Source of the DNA: Pagrus major
Lineage: Eukaryota > Chordata > Actinopteri > Spariformes > Sparidae
Direction: 5' to 3'
Length of the DNA: 64,000 bases
Assembly: GCF_040436345.1 (NCBI RefSeq)
Contig: NC_133224.1
Span: forward strand, 13,601,703-13,665,702
Positions 50,740 to 62,407 of the stretch are shown here, piece after piece. Made by a program: the position numbers and the translations under genes. Below the pieces are notes generated by a model. That model was not told the DNA's origin. It made no database searches and saw only the letters and a program-made list of their open reading frames with translations. How positions within the stretch are numbered: position 1 is the first letter of the stretch; every line of letters starts with the position of its first letter.

Positions 50740-51670
50740 TGAAATATATTTTGATATTGGCGGTGACACACGCAAAACAATGAAGATGTTACCATGAAAT
50801 GATCTCACAAGTGATAGGCTACCAACACATGTCATTAAAACACGGTTAGCCTGTTAAACCATTAACCGTTCATCTTAACTTTTCTATCAGATTAATGACA
50901 GGTTGCCAGATTTTCTGAAACAGTCCCTCCCTGTTTGACAGAGTGAATCTAATTTTCTCTGGATAATAGATAATGTGTAGTACATTCCCTAATTCCCTCA
51001 GCCACATGTCAAATGTTAGGGGCTTCTAAGATTTCCACATTTGTGGTAGTCATTTTCTGGCTAGCGGTGTGGATAGAGAGATGATCTGGGCTTCATGCCT
51101 GTTCATCAACCCACCTGGTTCAACCATCCCAAACAGTGCAGTTAGAGGGGCGGGGGAGAACTCCTTGTAAAATAGGTTTCCCACAGTTCATCTGAGATCT
51201 CTATACACAATTCATTCTGCCAGGCTTCCCTTAAAGAAACTGACAATGGGCTATTTAAATGTTGTTAAATGTTCTGTTTAGGGAATGTTTGATAAAAACT
51301 ACAGTGACCAGCTGGTTTTGAGCCTGAGCCTTTTCTAAAAAAGAAGATTTACATTTCTGAAGTGTTTTTGAAGATTTAAAACTTTTGGTGGCGCCGGTGG
51401 GTTTGGAGATGAGTGACAGAGCATTGTTGCTTTGGTATTTTCCTCATCGTTCAAACATATTAAATAGTCTTTTTTCTAGATTTAACAAGTTAACTGTCGT
51501 TCTGACTTTAATGGTAAGAAGCTTTTAAAGCTGTTTTGTGTGGAAAATATCAGCATGTCAGGAATTTACACTTTTTCTTCACTTGCAGTGCGAGGTTATT
51601 ATGAGACAGTGGTGTTCGTGAAGGTCTTCAGCTCATTCCTGCTGCTAATCCTAATGTTGTACACATGTAC

Positions 51671-51672
<2 letters not shown>

Positions 51673-51707
<35 letters not shown>
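51673..51707. repeat. (TG)n microsatellite
   Basis: An uninterrupted TG run about 370 bp upstream of the proposed HACD4 start codon. Confidence 0.95.
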
Positions 51708-51708
<1 letters not shown>

Positions 51709-52076
51709 TGAGTGCGGCTCATTGTTCTCCCGCTGCTCCTCTCTCTCCTGAGTCTGTGTTTTGTTGGCACACGGCTACAGTCTGTAGATAGACGTCCATA
51801 GCATAGACAGCAGATAGTTTTCTTTCAGGGGGCTGGGACTGTCTGACGTCACTCTCACACATGGAATGTCCACTTCCTACTCGCTGCACAGTGAGAAGTG
51901 TAAGAACCAGCTTGAGGAAGCAGAAGAAAACACTGATATTGCTGCATTTTCTCTGCCTCCACTTGTGAAGGACGATGAAGTAAGAGGCGGGTCTCTGTTT
52001 ACTGGGAGAAAACTGCTGCAAGGAGCCAAAAAACTGCACCTGGAAAAATGAGTCTCCTCAAAGTCAGACAGGGATT

Positions 52077-55000
52077 ATGAGCAGCTTCTTTTACCTGCAA
52101 CACAAGGACCAGAAGGAGACTTCAGAAGGAGAATGTGAGTGAGTGTTCTCGCTGTGGGAGGAATGTTCTGTATCTGCAGGGTGTGTTGAGGAATGCCAGG
52201 CTGATCACAAACAAAGCTTCTTTTGCTGTCAACTTTCTAGGCTTAAATCCTGTAAAGAAGGATTAGTATCCAGCATGATTTCACAAAACATATGCAAAGA
52301 GTTTAAAACGACCTAGGGAGATTTGCTTGTCTGCAGTCAGCCGTTCAAATTTTCCATCTGTGCTGATGTCATGTGCAATGAAGGCATATTTTCCTCTGTT
52401 TTAGGGAAGATTCAGGAAAACTTTATCATAACCATGCTTAATACATTGCAAATTTCTTGCTAATTAAACTTTAACGACACCTTGTCAGCAGTCTCACCTT
52501 TAATTTTGTGACATCACTCTATGTCACCATGTCACACATTTGTATAATTTATGACTAGCGGATAGTTTGGCATGTAAGAATTGATTTAGCACGGCTGCTC
52601 TGGTGTTGTTGGTGGTGCTGGCTCAGGCATATGTGAGCTGACCAATCAGAGGTCTTTAAGAGACAGGAGCTAAAACAGAATGTTTCAGATAGGGGGTGAA
52701 TACAGAGCTGCAGGATGGGACAGGATGAGAAAACACATGTGGTTTTTGAACATTAAAGCATGTAAACCTGTTCTAGCAGTAACCCAAAATAAAATGATGA
52801 ACCTGAAAATGAGCAGAATATGTCTCCTTCAATATGAGAGGGAAAGAGAGTTAATAGCTACAGTATATCTAATGTTCAACATCTTTCAGTGCAAGCTTTT
52901 ATATGTGGAATAAGAGTCAGTCAGTCAGTCAGTCAGTCAGTCAGATGACTCATGGGGATATCATAATAAGCAGCAGATGTACAGCAAACAGATCGTCCTG
53001 ACATTGGAACTTGTCATAACATGAAAAGCTCAGGAGTAACTAATAAAACTGTCTGGAAGCCAGCCCATAATGAATCAACGCAAACAGGATGCTAATTTTG
53101 ATTAGCTTGTCGGTGCACTTTTTCTCTCTTACAGGCTCAGCTTCAGGCTCGCCTACATTTTCTCTTATAACCTGTTCCAGTTCTGTGGACACACGTGGAT
53201 ACTGGCCAATAGCATCGCCAGGTTTCTCACATTTGGTCAAGGTAAGATTTATCAATGCAGAACATTCAGCTTCAGGCTCCAGCAACTCAGAGTGAACAGC
53301 CCAGTGGATTCATATGTACAATATTAGAGGCTTTTTGAGCTCAGTAAGAAAGAGCAGCTCATTTAAAGGAACAGTTCACCCATAAAAGAAAATTCAGTCA
53401 TTGTCCTGGTCTGTCTGGAGACTCGGATCACAGCAGATGAGCTGTATGGAGTCATTTTAAACCATTTTCTCTTCTTTTTTTTTTTTTATTTGTTTTTTTG
53501 CGTTTTAAAGTCCCCAGCTACTTCAGTTGTTTAGGAGAATGCTGCAACACTGTTTTTACAACTTCACCTGACTTTCCATCAGCATGAGGAGAGGAGATGA
53601 TGATGGAATTTTCATTTTCGGTTGAACTGCTCCTTTAAATCATGATTGATTGATCTCAGTAGGACAGGACTTCGATAAGTCTCAATTGGCACAAGTTAGC
53701 ATGATAAAATCAGATTTTTCACTTTGCAGATGCTTTAGCAGACACATTTTACTCTGTTGGCTTCGTGATGAGTCTGTGCCAGCTGCTCTCCATCCTGGAG
53801 CTCTTCCACATCGCAGACAGGATTGAGAAAGCCAGACTCCTTCCTCGCTTCATCCAAGTGTGTATCACAGCTCCACCTCTTACTGGAATTTGATTATTGA
53901 TCATGCAGATCTTATAAATATGTAATAAATATGTAATCAAGAGCTCTTTATCAGTTTGATGGGCTTGGTGGATAGTGCATGTTCTCTGTTCTTCAGGTTA
54001 TGGAGAAGAACCTGCTGCTGATCATGATCATCATGCTGGAGGAGATCCAGAGTAAACCAGTTGTGTGTGTTCAGTTCTTCTTGTGGAACATTCTGGACCT
54101 CCTACGGTATTTCACAAATATTAAATTAATACTGTATGGTTTGTTTTTGCCGAGGGTTAATAGCATAAGTCAGTTGGGGTGTCTGTTATCTGTTAGTTTG
54201 GTCTCATCCGCCGATATTGGCCTATTACAGATGTGTCCATATCAGCACACCTGTTGCCGGTATGGGTTGATATGAATAACTCTGTTTGTTAGAGATAATG
54301 CAAAAAAAAAAAGGAACTGTCCTGCCTCCCTCACATACCTTTGTCGCAAGTGTTTGATAATCACATGTGAGGGATCATTGCTATAAATGTGTGTATATCA
54401 GTCGATATCAGAACGTCCCTAATATCAGTCATTGGCCCCAAAATTATAGTGTTGGTCCGGCTTTACTCTTACTTATATTGTTGAGTTGTGTACTTATATT
54501 ATCCCAAATGTTTCCAACAATGTTCAAGCCAGAGAAATCTGTGATTTTACTCAAGGTAACCGTGCGTTTCATTTGGTAACCGGTCACTATAACCTCCAGA
54601 TGGGAGTCGGAGTGAGGGAGGAAGTCAGAGATGAGACTAAACATAACTTAACACGGAGTGAATAAAACTCAGAACATGACGAGTCGAGTAGATATATTTT
54701 CATCAGCAATAGTGGAGGGTTAACATTGACAACAACTCCCATGATTGATGATGCTACTGTACCTATACTGCACGCCATTGTACTCGGGCGGGATCCAGCA
54801 GGCCTGACTTCACCAACATATTTATCTTTTCATCACTTCTTAATTAATGTAGCTTTATTAACTTTGCAGTAGCTCTTTCCAGTCAGCTGATTTGTGTTTG
54901 ATTGTGTTGAAGTGTTTGTGAGCATGTGGTGCGAGTCTCCTCTCACTCCTCCTGTCTCTTGTAAAGCGTGCTAATCTGTTGATCATCTGATGTAGTTGCT

Positions 55001-58000
55001 TGTGAAGTTCATGTTGCCATACAAACATTTTATTGCTGCAGGCGTCCATGTTTTCTCAAACAGAAGCAGTGGGACGCATTCAGATTTAATGCATTTTGCT
55101 GGAATACAGACTTGGATCTATCGACTTCTGACTTGCACTGGACTGCAGGGTTCCTCTTTTGTTTTGCTTGACAGACCCCCAGTGGCATTTTTGTATTTTG
55201 TATTTTATTGTGTTACCCTCAGTTCCATTGCATCATCCTCCATATTGTAGCCTCTAGGTATGTCTGGACTAAGCTAAACTGTTAGTGGTACCCAGATCAA
55301 AAACTTGCTGTAGAGCCTCTATCATCCACCATAAAGTCAAACATTTTCTGGAAAATCCCCCAAATGAACTCAATATACAGTAAAATACAGTAGTTGAGGA
55401 GTTAAAACTAGATTTTTTTTAGCAACAGGCTGAAACCAAAACTGCATACTTTTAGGACGATAACATATATTTATGGTATACTAAGAATTATGTTGTTAAT
55501 AATTGATCTAAAGAGCAGAGGTCCTTATGTGCCCAGCTGAGATCTTACTGTGTCTTACTTACTGTTGAAACTGGACTGAGTGTCAGTCTGTTTGACTAAT
55601 GAGTTCCACTTTGTTTTCCATTAGTCGTTATACTGTAAACTGAGCAAACGAGCAACAAGCATATTTTGAAAGAATATAATATTCTATAATGTGGTAATTT
55701 AATTAATTTTCTGCTTCAATATGTATTACAGTAAGATATATGTTTTGTAATATGGTGTCTTGTAATCCCATGTGAGATGAGCATGTAATGAAGTAATGAA
55801 GTAGTGCAACTCACTAACAGCTTTACAGTTTGGCAAATTGCCTGCTGTTCTTCATGAAGTGGATGTTCAGCTCATGTTGACTATAAATAAACTGGCAGGT
55901 GTACAGAGAGCTGCAGCAGTATCATAGATCATGGTGAACAACATGAGTGTAGAAGAATAGTCTTTCCTCCAAGATCCAGAGAGGTCTGCTCAGTGTGACA
56001 GTGATCACAGCGATGTCTCGCTATAGAACAGTTCTGACCAAATCACCTGTCAGTTATTGAGTCATACTGTGTCATTTTGCCCTCATGAAACATTTCGTTT
56101 GATGACAGGTACCCACACGAGCTCTTGTGTCTTTTGGACAAACCATCCATCGCCATGCTGTGGACTCGCTACACACTCTGGATCCCCGTATACATCCTGT
56201 CAGTGGCCACTGAAGGTGACTGAGCCGCTTCATCAACTTCATTTTATTTACAAAAACAGGCCAAATGGCTACACAGGTCTCAGACTGTATCCCACTACAT
56301 TTAGGATCATAAGCTACAAGTTATATTAGTTATACCGTAGCTGATCTGACACTGCTGAGCCGTATGAACTACTTTAATGTGACAAAGAAACGAAGGAAGT
56401 TGTGTTGGCATACAGGAAATGAGTTGGCAAAGCAGAGGAGATGATAAAATGTCAGGAAGTGTGTGAGGAAAGTACATCCGGCCTCTGCTGAGTGTGTGAG
56501 GCTCAACACAAGTTCACTGCAAAGTCACACAACACATATAGTGTGTCTTTAGTCAGAAATGTTCTTTATTTGACTGCTTTGGACAGCTTCTTAACAGGGC
56601 AGTAAAGAACATACTGTGTTCAGTGTGAACACAGGGAGAAAAAAATGTCCCCTCTTACCTGAAGTGCTATTAGTTGAGAGTTTTGGAGATATCCGCTGTA
56701 GAGAGGTCTGTCTACATGATAAATATTATTACAGGTAAGAGGGAAAATGTGTATTTTTGATTTTGTAGTGACCCTTCCCTTTAAAGGAATAGTTCGGCAT
56801 CTTCTGTGTTCCTGCGTGAGAGTTTGTTTTCTTCTTCCTCAGGTGTCACTATATACCAGGCCGTGCCTTATGTTGAGCCAACAGCACCAAACTGCAACCC
56901 ATTGAATTCAACAGTGTCATCACACATTCACCTACCCTTCCTCCTGATGCTCTACCTGCCTGTTCTTGCTCTGGGTAAGCTGAGTTAGTCAGCGTTCAGC
57001 CTGAAACACCTTCACTTCTGTGTCGGAACAATGAAAGGGATTGTGCTGTATACAGGCCAGACAGTTTGAGGGCTCTTCACACCACAAAACACCATACTCA
57101 TGGTGAACAGCAGCTGGTGAGCTTACACTGAGACAAGTGGTAGTAAGTTCTGAAGAGCTCACTGGTAAAGAACTGAAGTTACTGGTGAGTGAGGCTCTAG
57201 TCTACTGGAAACAGCTGTTTGTTTAATCGAGTAGCGGCTCAATGCGCCTCGATAAGTAGCAACTCCAACCAAAGAGACTCCTGAAAGTTTACGAGCAAAC
57301 AAATCATTCAGGAGAAACTCCACCTGATTACACCGGGCTCATTCCAGGCCAACTCGCCCAGAATTGATGGATCATGTATTTTCTTGGAAACATTCATGCA
57401 AAAACTTTAATTAAATTAATGGGACCTTGTAAAATCCTGAAGCTGTATTCCAAACACATTTTTGAAGTTTGGCCATCGGAGCTCAATTTCAGCATTTTTG
57501 TGATATTTGCAGTCTAAACCTCAGCAACTGCTTGTTTTTCACTAGATTAGCTTTGGCGTGTGTATTGAGCTGAGGAACTAAGACTAATATTTTGTCCGAA
57601 GAGAACAAGAGAAATTCTATATGCAACAAACCAAACCATTATAAGCTGTAACTCGCAAATTTCCTAACCCCCATGAAAAACAGGCTCAACAGGTATCAGA
57701 CAGATAGAAAACTTTAAAGGTGCTAAATGTTAAACTGACATTTGACTGGTGGTCACAGTTCAGCACCCGCATGTTAGAACAAAACAAACCATGCATGTGT
57801 AGTGATGATGTAACATGTACATTCTGCATACGAGAGGATGAACATCTTGGCTATTATTTGTTTCAATAACTAGTAGAGTTGGGAATGAGAGGCGGGCGCT
57901 GCCAGGCCGGGAGTAAAGGCACGTTGTGTGTGTGTGTATGTTCTGACTTATGCCACTTTTACGGGAAAACACCAGAGTCAAGACAACATTTGCATGAAAA

Positions 58001-59004
58001 TACAACTTACTTTGGGCTTGGGCTCCTGATGAAGTGTTGAGGGTTCGGTAGACCTGTTTTCATGCAAATGCAGTCTTGACTCTGGTGTAAGTCAGAACAC
58101 ACACACACACAACCCTGCTCTCTGTCTCTATAAACAGGGCGGTCCAAAGGTTCAGAAGGGAGGGGGCTCACATGCACTAACATGCACGAGCAGCCAGACT
58201 GGCTCCAAAGAAAAAAAAAAGAGAAGCTCAAAAGTTAGAGAGAGAGTGACATCACTCTCTGCTCAGGACGTCTTTACTCCTCTACATCTTGACATAGTAA
58301 ACAGTTGTTTCCTGACATCTACAGTGGCTGAATGTTGTATACTGGACCTTTAAAGTCAACACAGTACTAATATGTATCTATTAAATAAACCCACCGGATG
58401 TGAAAAGTTTTAAAAAATATAGCTGTTTCCCAAAAATTGTTTTTCAGAGTATAGCTTTTGCTGTCTACAGGTGCGTAGCAGAAGGCCGAAGGGCGAAAAA
58501 ATCAGGGAAAAGACTCCCGCACACTGTCCACTTCACTTGCAATTAAGTTTATTGATAACAACGTTTTGGTACTAAGACCTTCATCAGGTTATCACTTTAG
58601 ATAACTGTTTACATAACCTGATGAAGGTCTAAGTACAGTAAAGTAAAATAGCTAAATAACAAAAAAACAAGGAAATTTAAATAATTCTTGGACAAACTGA
58701 CAAAGTATTTTGAAAATGGTTCTTTTTCAGCTCTCAAGCTTTATTAAGCTGTATTTTAGTGGAGATATGATTTTTTGATAATGAAATATTTTTCTTTGGG
58801 CTAATAAAAGATTGTTTTTAAATGTCTTTTATTAGATTTCTGTAAACATTTAAACAACTCTTTAAATGAATACATGTTGTAAATGATTAATTAATACTGA
58901 AAAACACTGGTGTTGTCTTTTCAGGGGCCTCTGTGACAGTGTGGCAACTGCTGAAGGAGAGACAACACCACCTGGAGAAGTGGAAGAAGATGAAGAGGAA
59001 ATAA
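52077..59004 (+). CDS. hacd4: Very-long-chain (3R)-3-hydroxyacyl-CoA dehydratase 4, seven exons
   Basis: Coding exons: 52077-52138 (tentative), 53135-53241, 53730-53857, 53997-54106, 56109-56215, 56843-56974 and 58925-59004. All introns are GT-AG and phases agree throughout, giving 241 codons (human HACD4 is about 232). The enzyme removes water from 3-hydroxyacyl-CoA in the ER fatty-acid elongation cycle. Diagnostic text is FQFCGHTWILANS in exon 2, FVMSLCQLLSILELFHI in exon 3, KPVVCVQFFLWNILDLLR in exon 4 and LWTRYTLWIPVYILSVATE in exon 5. Tyr164 and Glu171, seven apart, match the catalytic pair of the Phs1/HACD family. Several hydrophobic segments fit a multi-pass membrane protein, and the C-terminus KMKRK suits a KxKxx ER-retrieval signal. 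Exon 1 is the weakest part: its donor lies in overlapping GTGAGT sites, and only the second keeps the frame. FOCAD is its convergent neighbour, as in human. Confidence 0.88.
52600..52840. repeat. MITE-like repeat in HACD4 intron 1
   Basis: 'gctgaccaatcagaggtc', 'agagacaggagctaaaac' and 'aacctgaaaatgagcagaat' are words of a very common percomorph non-autonomous element (recalled). The 77-codon ORF at 52680 is part of it. Confidence 0.5.
52915..52944. repeat. (GTCA)n microsatellite
   Basis: Seven tandem GTCA units inside HACD4 intron 1. Confidence 0.9.
53361..53640. mobile_element. MITE with inverted termini in HACD4 intron 2
   Basis: Left end ATTTAAAGGAACAGTTCACC and right end GGTTGAACTGCTCCTTTAAAT are inverted copies with few mismatches. 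The interior has no ORF. The length of about 280 bp fits a non-autonomous DNA transposon. Confidence 0.7.
56640..56800. mobile_element. Fragment of the 59028-type MITE, in HACD4 intron 5
   Basis: Contains 'gttgagagttttggagatat' and 'cgctgtagagaggtctgtct', which match the element at 59028-59592, and ends 'cctttaaaggaatagttcgg'. It is internally deleted and lies just before exon 6. Confidence 0.55.
57929..58110. repeat. Long imperfect inverted repeat in HACD4 intron 6
   Basis: 57929-58000 and 58057-58110 are inverted copies (TTCTGACTTA, CACCAGAGTCAAGAC and TTTGCATGAAAA on the left arm). The right arm lacks 20 internal bases. The arms end in TG/CA dinucleotide runs. It could be a decayed foldback element. 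Confidence 0.7.
58541..58640 (-). mobile_element. Penelope-like element terminal fragment with hammerhead-like motif
   Basis: On the minus strand, CTGATGA is followed by a GGT...ACC mini-stem and AAAACG (58561-58588), then 'ttgttatcaataaactta'. A second, inverted CCTGATGAAGGTCT occurs at 58617-58630, giving a palindromic layout. The form follows hammerhead ribozymes carried by Penelope-like elements, but the expected GAAAC is AAAAC here. Confidence 0.4.
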
Positions 59005-59027
59005 TACCTCAGGCCATGTTTGGATGG

Positions 59028-59592
59028 TTTAAAGGGACAGTTCACCTTAAAAAAAAAACAACAACATATTTTCCCTCTTACTTGGAGTGCTACTAATCCA
59101 CCTAGATTGTTTTGGTGTGAGTTGAGAGTTTTGGAGATATCAGCTGTAGAGAGGTCCGTCTTCTCTCCAATATAGTGGAACTAGACCTGGTTCCTCAAGA
59201 CAGACCTTGTTGTGAGCAGTTTCATTTGGGAATTTTTTTCACATTTTTTGTATCACCGCACAGAGGGAAGCTTGCATCTACTCATGGACAAGAGGCTAGC
59301 TAACTAAGCAAGCTAACATTGGTGGACACCATTTATGTTTACATCTTTTGCTGTCAGGAGTCGGCCATGAGTAGATGCACACTTCCTCCACAGTGATACG
59401 GTGTAGTTCAGGAGATAAAATAGTTCCCACAAAGCTGCTGAGTTTTTCAAATGCATTTTTGGATCGACTATATAAAAAAGAATGAAGGTATTTATGTCTG
59501 ATATCTCTAAAAGCTCACACCAAAACAATCTAGATGGATGAATGGCACTAAAGGTGAAAGGAAAAATATGCATGTTTGATTTTGAGGTGAGT
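59028..59592. mobile_element. Long-TIR MITE just after the HACD4 stop codon
   Basis: The left part contains 'ctagattgttttggtgtgag' and the right part holds its inverted copy 'ctcacaccaaaacaatctag'. Outer ends are AAAGGGACAGTTCACCTT and a degraded 'ttttgaggtgagt'. It starts 24 bases after the HACD4 stop, so it must form much of the 3' UTR or supply the end of the transcript. Confidence 0.65.
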
Positions 59593-59865
59593 TTGAGGTC
59601 GTCAAGACATGTCATCATTAATATCTATATTAGAAGATCTTGAGCTCAAAATCCACAAAATGAAATTCAAACTGATTAAAATGTCCGTATTTGATGAACT
59701 TTTAATAGGCATACATTGTTTTGAGCACATTCCTCTGGACATTGTCATATGTGAGTGAAGCAGAGCTACAAAGCAGTGCAGTTTGTCTTCAAGTCCTTGA
59801 TGCTGCAGTGAGCCTCAGCTGTGTCCACACATGCTGTGGTAACAGTGTGTTGTAGCTCCTCTGGG

Positions 59866-62358
59866 CTACCATCCGTACGCTCTGGTCCACACAGCTTTCT
59901 TCTTGAACTCAGCGGACGACTTCAGGGCCAACAGGGCAGCTGAAACGAAGACACACAAGGACGATAGACAGATAATCCACTCTGAACATTTCCACTTTAT
60001 GATCAAACAAGGAGTGTTCATTTTGGCCAAACATGTTGTTTGTTCTTGTATATGTGTGTTTCCAGCTGAACCTCTATGAGTCTCTGCTAGCTACAGCCAC
60101 GGCTGATGTTTCTGTGCATCTTACAATACCAACAGTGTTTCCTCCTCAATGAACTGGCTGGACCTCTGTCAGTCACTTTAAAGGGGGTGAATATGTATAC
60201 AATCACTTATTTTACATTATATATTTTTAATTGATTGACGTCACTTTGTAGAAATCTGTTTTCACTTCAAAGAGTTTCTTTTTTTTGTCATTTTTAAAAA
60301 AATATATTTTTTGTATATTGACCATGATTCCATTTATAAAAGCAAATAAAGAGGAAAACATCTGAGGGGGTGAATACTTTTTATAGGCACTGTATTATGA
60401 GAACTGGATAGGACTGGACTTTTTGTTGTTCGGCCAGAGCCAAATCTTTTTAAGTTACCCAGTAAATCCAGTAGAACCAAGGTAACATTTTGTCACCAAC
60501 CAGCTAACCTAGAGACCCAAACGGATCTCCCGTCCCGTCTGTCTTACGCCTACGATCACTGAGCTGCTTCCAGTGAAAAGTCTGCTGGCAGACTTCCAAC
60601 AGCAAACCACCGTAGAGAAGAGACCCGGCAGAGCAATTCGACCGAACCACACATCGGTCATCCGGGACAACAACGCCCAGAGTTTACCGTGACGGGATTC
60701 TGTCCACCACATTGAGTTCTTTGGTTCTGACTGAGTTCTCAACTCTGGACCTGACTTCACATCTAAAAGTAGGCTGAACCATCCTCTCAAACTGAGATTT
60801 GAGATTTCACTACAACAGGAAATTCATTATTGCACTTTAGGTGCCGATTTGGCCGCCCACCAACACAGTCAGCAGATGCAGCAGCAGGTTGTGACAGACA
60901 CAGTGGTGATTCAAGTACTTTCAAAACATTAGTGCCAGATTGCTGCAAAATCGTTCTTCTGTGAGTCATAAATCAGTCTAATCTGCACACGCAGACATGA
61001 CACACACCTTCTCAGGGATACCACAATCTCTTAACTCCATTGCAAATAATCCATAAATCTTCTTAGAAATCAGAGAAAGACACTCCTTATAATTTTCCAG
61101 AGAATCATCAGGTTTTTTAGTTTTCGCCAGCATCACAGTAACCCTGTGATAGTTGTATGAACATCGATGCGTGGGAACACTGTATACAGGAACTGCTAAT
61201 AGCTTATTCAGCACAAGTTTAGCAGTGTAATTAGTAAGAAGTGGCCATAATTCAAAGTTAGCTCCAAAACTATAGGGGGTATAACCGCTAACTACTGCTC
61301 ACTATACTCTTTGTGTAGCTATCTCTGGCTGTAGCAATGAGCTGCCATTAGCAAATAGCTCAGCCATCTGTGGAGCTAGGTGGCCATATCAGCTGATGGG
61401 CGTCTGTCTGGGCTGCAACCTCAGGTGACCGAGGAAGTCAATGCAGGCAACAGGGCCCAGCTCGACAGTCCCAGCCATCTCCCAGTGAACAAGGTTGGAC
61501 AAAGACTGAGACTGAGGCTGGACACAGACTGAGGCAGGACACAGACTGAGGCTGGACACAGACTGAGGCAGGACACAGACTGAGGCAGGACACAGACTGA
61601 GGCTGGACACAGACTGAGGCAGGACACAGACTGAGGCAGGACACAGACTGAGGCATGAGCGACATCTCACTCTGTGAACTGAGGATTTTTTTCCAGCCAA
61701 ACCAGAGGTGACTGTGAAAATACAAACCAAGACCGTTTTGGTGAGTTTTATTTAGTTTATGTCCAGTTTGACTCGAGTGTGTATTACGATGAGTAAATGA
61801 AACGATTGAGCTCGTCTTAGTTCAGTAAAAGAGAGAGGTTGTATTTTTCTGTTTAGTAAGAAAAAAAGGTGAAAAAACGTTTCCTTTTTGTCTCCTGGGT
61901 TTAGTTTGTTGACCTTTTAGACTAAGTTGCTGGCATACATCTCCCAGCTGAAACTATGGGGGCTGTCAGACTATCACTTCTTGTGGTACAAAGTGGTATT
62001 AGGGGGGCAGCACGGACCATTATGTCTTTCCCGTAACATTCTGGTCATATATTACAAATTCCCTGTTTATTGATGTAAATTAGCCAAAGTATAAAAATAT
62101 ATAAGCTACAAAAACAGGGTCACATGGAAGCCCCCATCACAACCCACTGCGCTGAATCCACAGCAACATGATACTTCCTGTCCAAATCCCTCAAAGCATT
62201 ATGGGAAATGTAGATTATCCACTACAGAGAGAGATAAAGAACTGAGTAGTGTGTGTTAGATTTCTGTTGTGTTCTGACCTTTGGCTGTGCTGATGGTCGT
62301 GGCTGACAGACACTGTTCAGGACCTTCTGTGATGCTGAGAAGCCAGTCTATGAACTGA

Positions 62359-62407
<49 letters not shown>

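Noticed and set aside
49607-50797. Open frames of 396 and 361 codons (plus) and several on the minus strand
   Set aside because: They translate a tetranucleotide repeat (HTYIHTYI, YVCMYVCM). A 4-base unit with no stop word keeps all frames open; no real protein is implied.
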